Source: Fen-1258 sp041658245
Lineage (GTDB): Bacteria > Bacteroidota > Ignavibacteria > Ignavibacteriales > Melioribacteraceae
Direction of reading: 5' to 3'
NCBI GenBank assembly: GCA_041658245.1
Contig: JBBAAM010000005.1
Location: forward strand, 38,049 to 102,048
DNA: 64,000 nucleotides
Part shown: piece by piece, positions 61,139 to 64,000 of the stretch
Position numbering within the stretch: position 1 is the first letter of the stretch
Layout of the letters: the number at the start of each line of letters is the position of its first letter
The notes under the pieces: generated by a model
What the model was told of the DNA's origin: nothing
The model's input: the letters and a program-made list of their open reading frames with translations, nothing else
The model's database searches: none
Translations under genes and position numbers: made by a program

Positions 61139-62697
61139 CAAATAAAGCGGTTCAATTAATTCCAACTAACTGGGATGAAAGAGAAAAACTGAGAGATAAA
61201 GGTCAGTTCTGGACTCCGCCATGGGTTGCAGATGCAATGGTTAGTTATGTTCTAGACGATACAAAATTAATATTTGATCCCGCAGTTGGAAGAGGCTCAT
61301 TTTTAGAAGCGTTAAGAAGAATTACAAATAAAAAAATCTCTTTTTACGGAACTGATATTGATCAAGATGTTTTACGTGATACGATTTTTAGCAATAACAA
61401 TTGTTCTGTCGAAAAAAGAGATTTTATAAAAAACCCTCCGAAAAAGCTTTTCAAATCAATTATTGCTAATCCGCCATATATACGTCATCATCGCATCGAT
61501 AGTGTGACAAAACTTTTTTTAAAGAAACTTACTGCAAACATTACCGGATTTACATTAGATGGAAGAACAGGTTATCACATTTTCTTTTTGCTGCAAGCAC
61601 TGGATCATCTTGAAGAGAATGGAAAACTTGCTTTTATCATGCCAGCGGATACGTGCGAGGGTACTTTCGCTAAAAAATTATGGGATTGGATTTCAAAAAA
61701 GTATGCGATTGAATGCGTTATTACATTCGATGGATCAGCGACACCATTTCCATCTGTTGATACCAATCCGCTTATTTTCTTGATTAAAAAAGCAAACCCG
61801 CTGGAAAATCTTATCTGGGTTAAAGTGAAAAAACCGTATTCTGATGATCTGACACGGTTCATTAAAAGTAATTTTCAAACAAAACATTATGAAACCATCT
61901 CTATTACTCAAAGAAAAATTCAAGAAGCTTTAGATACCGGATTTTCGAGACCGCAACAAAATGGTAATGGATTTAAATATCATCTTTCCGACTTCGCAAA
62001 AGTAATGCGGGGAATTGCCTCCGGTTCAAACGAATTCTTTTTTCTGACTAATGATCAAGTAAAAGAATTAAAGATTCCGGAAAAATATTTTAAAGTTGCT
62101 GTTGGAAGAACAAAAGATGTTATTGGTGACATCATAAAAAAGAATGATGTCAAGAACCTTGAGTTAAAGCGACGCCCAACTCGCCTTCTTTCTATTGAAG
62201 ATCATAAAGAGAACCTACCTAAGTCGGTAGTTCAGTATTTGAAACTTGGCCAAGAGATGGGCTTACCGGATAGAGCACTTATTCAACAGAGAAAACCATG
62301 GTTCCGAATGGAAAGAAGAGAAATTCCTCAAATTCTTTTTACGTATTTGGGCCGTCGGAATTCTCGGTTTATTTTAAATCAAGCTGAAGTATTACCTTTA
62401 ACAGGGTTTCTTTGTGTATACCCGGTTCATAAAGATGAAATATTTATACACAATCTTTGGAAAGTGTTAAATCATCCTGATACAATTAAAAATTTGTTTC
62501 TCGTTGGTAAGAGCTATGGTTCGGGTGCAATTAAGGTTGAACCAAGAAACTTAGAAAAACTCGGGATTCCAGAAGAACTTGTAAAAAAATATAAATTGGT
62601 TCGTCCTCAATACGGGCAAGCAACTCAATTAAGTTTATTTGTAAATGAAAAGAAAAATAAATACAGAGTAAAAAAATCAGCCGGAATTAAAACGTAA
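61135..62697 (+). CDS. N6-adenine DNA methyltransferase of a type II RM system
   Basis: 520 residues. Motif X-like QFWTPPWVADAMV, motif I FDPAVGRGSF (48-56) and motif IV ANPPYIRH (110-117) in the order of gamma-class N6-adenine methylases (TaqI-like), then a C-terminal specificity part (FAKVMRGIASGSNEFFFL...). It protects host DNA from the nuclease of the preceding gene, with which its start overlaps by 4 bp. Complete and apparently functional, unlike the type IIG gene at 20 kb. Confidence 0.9.
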   Translation: MTNKAVQLIPTNWDEREKLRDKGQFWTPPWVADAMVSYVLDDTKLIFDPAVGRGSFLEALRRITNKKISFYGTDIDQDVLRDTIFSNNNCSVEKRDFIKNPPKKLFKSIIANPPYIRHHRIDSVTKLFLKKLTANITGFTLDGRTGYHIFFLLQALDHLEENGKLAFIMPADTCEGTFAKKLWDWISKKYAIECVITFDGSATPFPSVDTNPLIFLIKKANPLENLIWVKVKKPYSDDLTRFIKSNFQTKHYETISITQRKIQEALDTGFSRPQQNGNGFKYHLSDFAKVMRGIASGSNEFFFLTNDQVKELKIPEKYFKVAVGRTKDVIGDIIKKNDVKNLELKRRPTRLLSIEDHKENLPKSVVQYLKLGQEMGLPDRALIQQRKPWFRMERREIPQILFTYLGRRNSRFILNQAEVLPLTGFLCVYPVHKDEIFIHNLWKVLNHPDTIKNLFLVGKSYGSGAIKVEPRNLEKLGIPEELVKKYKLVRPQYGQATQLSLFVNEKKNKYRVKKSAGIKT

Positions 62698-62724
62698 CTC
62701 TTAATTAAATATTCATAATTTCTA

Positions 62725-63777
62725 ATGTCTTTTACAAATCATTTCCACAAAATTGCAGATTGGATTCATCCAGAGAATTGGATCGAGATCGAGACAATTG
62801 ATGCACATACAGCCGGCGAACCGCTGAGAATTATTTTGAGCGGACTGCCGGAGATCAAGGGTGCAACAATTTTAGAAAAACGCCGATACATGAAAGAAAA
62901 TCTCGATCACTTCCGTACTGCTCTGATGTTCGAACCGCGCGGGCATGCCGACATGTACGGCTGTAGTATCACTCCGCCGGTTACAAGCGATGCAGACTTT
63001 GGCGTAATCTTTATGCACAACGAAGGTTACAGCACAATGTGCGGTCACGGAATAATCGCAGTTACAAAAGTTGTTCTTGAAATCGGAATGTTTGAGAAGA
63101 TCGAACCTATTACAACCATAAGAATTGATTCGCCGGCGGGATTAATAACTGCACATGCAAAAGTGAAAGATCAAAAAATAGAATCTGTTTATTTTGAAAA
63201 CGTCCCTTCATTTGTTCTTATGCTTAACAAAACTATTAATGTCCCTTCAATTGGAAAAATAAATTTTGATGTTGCATTCGGCGGGGCATTCTATGCTTTT
63301 GTAAAAGCAGATCAGCTTGGATTGAAAATGAGCGAGAATGAATTCCGCGAATTGATAGATAAAGGAATGATGATCAAACGTGCTGTGATGAATAATTTTG
63401 AAATCAAACATCCGTTCGATGACAACTTAAGTTTTCTTTATGGAACAATTTTTTATGGGGAACCGTTAGGCAAAGAAGTTGATAGCCGTAATGTTTGTAT
63501 CTTCGCCGAAGGCGAAGTTGACCGCTCACCTACCGGAACCGGAGTAAGCGCTCGAATGGCTCTTCATTTTGCAAAAGGAGAAATAAAAATCGATCAGTCA
63601 ATGGTTATTGAAAGTATTATCGGGACGAAGTTCACCGGAAAAGTTTTAAGCACAACAAAGTTTGGTAATTATGATGCAGTAATTCCTCAAGTTGAGGGAG
63701 ATGCATTCATTATAGGAAAAAATACTTTTTACATTAATCCTGAAGATCCTCTCAAACATGGATTTATTTTACGATAA
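62725..63777 (+). CDS. trans-3-hydroxy-L-proline dehydratase (proline racemase family)
   Basis: 350 residues of the proline racemase fold. The first catalytic Cys is present (STMCGHG, Cys106), while the second site reads DRSPTGTG with Thr270 where racemases and 4-hydroxyproline epimerases have Cys. A Cys/Thr pair is the known mark of trans-3-hydroxy-L-proline dehydratases, which make delta-1-pyrroline-2-carboxylate. No partner reductase or transporter for hydroxyproline is visible. Cytoplasmic. Confidence 0.85.
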   Translation: MSFTNHFHKIADWIHPENWIEIETIDAHTAGEPLRIILSGLPEIKGATILEKRRYMKENLDHFRTALMFEPRGHADMYGCSITPPVTSDADFGVIFMHNEGYSTMCGHGIIAVTKVVLEIGMFEKIEPITTIRIDSPAGLITAHAKVKDQKIESVYFENVPSFVLMLNKTINVPSIGKINFDVAFGGAFYAFVKADQLGLKMSENEFRELIDKGMMIKRAVMNNFEIKHPFDDNLSFLYGTIFYGEPLGKEVDSRNVCIFAEGEVDRSPTGTGVSARMALHFAKGEIKIDQSMVIESIIGTKFTGKVLSTTKFGNYDAVIPQVEGDAFIIGKNTFYINPEDPLKHGFILR

Positions 63778-63880
63778 AATCTTACTCTTAGTATGAGTCC
63801 CGATTGTTCTTTCCGGATAAAGAATACCGATCTGCTAAAATTGGAGATTCTTCGTTTCTTCAAGTTTTCCGCTTTAATAA

Positions 63881-64000
63881 CTCACCTTACGCAAAAAGGT
63901 GAAATAGGGATAGGATAAGCCTAAGTTTGTAATGAAAAAATAAGAGGGCAAGATGAATAAGCAACTCTTAGAAACATATACAGATTATCTGATAAGTTCA
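63881..64000 (+). mobile_element. Left end of an insertion sequence (cut by window edge)
   Basis: CTCACCTTACGCAAA at 63881 equals the terminal inverted repeat of MITE-like elements A-C. It is followed 57 bp later by the start of a transposase-like frame. The right end lies beyond the window. A possible flanking duplication (TTAATAA, 63874-63880) cannot be checked without the other side. Confidence 0.65.
63953..64000 (+). CDS. Transposase, N-terminal fragment
   Basis: Sixteen codons from ATG 63953 (MNKQLLETYTDYLISS) preceded by GAGGG. The opening resembles the start of IS4/IS701-style DDE transposases from Bacteroidota. Family assignment is tentative because only the first residues are visible. 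Confidence 0.55.
   Translation, partial: MNKQLLETYTDYLISS

Overview
The window looks like an AT-rich chromosome segment from a Bacteroidota/Chlorobi-group bacterium, most likely Ignavibacteria. The evidence is type IX secretion (T9SS) C-terminal tails of the NYPNPFNP type, PorQ/PorV-like proteins, DUF5916 barrels, MXAN_6640-type metalloproteases and abundant small palindromic repeats. No rRNA, tRNA or CRISPR was seen.

Layout. 1-6.1 kb: a minus-strand operon with overlapping genes (BamD-like lipoprotein, acyl-CoA thioesterase, FG-GAP protein, secreted metalloprotease with a T9SS-like tail, ABC ATPase cut by the window edge), preceded by an unknown membrane-anchored protein. 6.2-19.6 kb: HtpX, PorQ, a TPR protein, lipoamide dehydrogenase, a DUF5916 outer-membrane protein, a small SDR, two small exported proteins and the pyruvate dehydrogenase genes aceE-aceF. 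19.8-23.9 kb: an accessory island with a type IIG restriction-modification gene broken by one in-frame stop, an AbiU2-like HEPN protein behind an integron-attC-like half site, and a DUF559 nuclease. 24-30 kb: a CDF metal transporter frameshifted at a 12-base homopolymer, YbjQ, DUF72, a haem-binding-domain protein and Mfd. 30.3-32.3 kb: a REP-associated transposase sitting between two matching hairpins that split a T9SS cargo gene. 32.7-39.3 kb: a LonB-type protease, a radical-SAM AmrS and a membrane-sensor, histidine-kinase and response-regulator cluster. 39.6-43.1 kb: ahcY, metK and a sugar nucleotidyltransferase. 43.4-46.3 kb: a FabK/nitronate-monooxygenase-like protein and two proteins with haem-c motifs, one an outer-membrane barrel and one T9SS-secreted. 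46.5-49.5 kb: a membrane protein, dxr and rseP. 49.5-52.9 kb: an ECF sigma, TPR, anti-sigma and double TonB-C operon. 53-60.1 kb: a lipoprotein, AhpC, a PorV/PorQ-family protein, GpmA, a TPM protein, a Tat-type MBL hydrolase, HicBA and aminopeptidase P. 60.2-62.7 kb: a complete type II RM pair (AccI-like nuclease plus N6-adenine methylase). 62.7-64 kb: a trans-3-hydroxyproline dehydratase and the left end of an insertion sequence.

The most unusual layer is the repeat content. At least ten short arrays of degenerate heptanucleotide tandem repeats, with different consensus sequences but the same 7-bp period, sit at gene ends. Several supply stop codons, and some run into reading frames: the AceF interdomain linkers, where a second lipoyl domain stops at its lipoyl-lysine position, and the tail of the Lon protease. 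Three 122-139 bp MITE-like elements share terminal inverted repeats with the insertion sequence entering at the right edge. They have 7-bp target-site duplications, exact in two cases and one mismatch in the third, so they are probably its non-autonomous derivatives. REP-like hairpins and G-rich palindromes also occur inside coding sequence.
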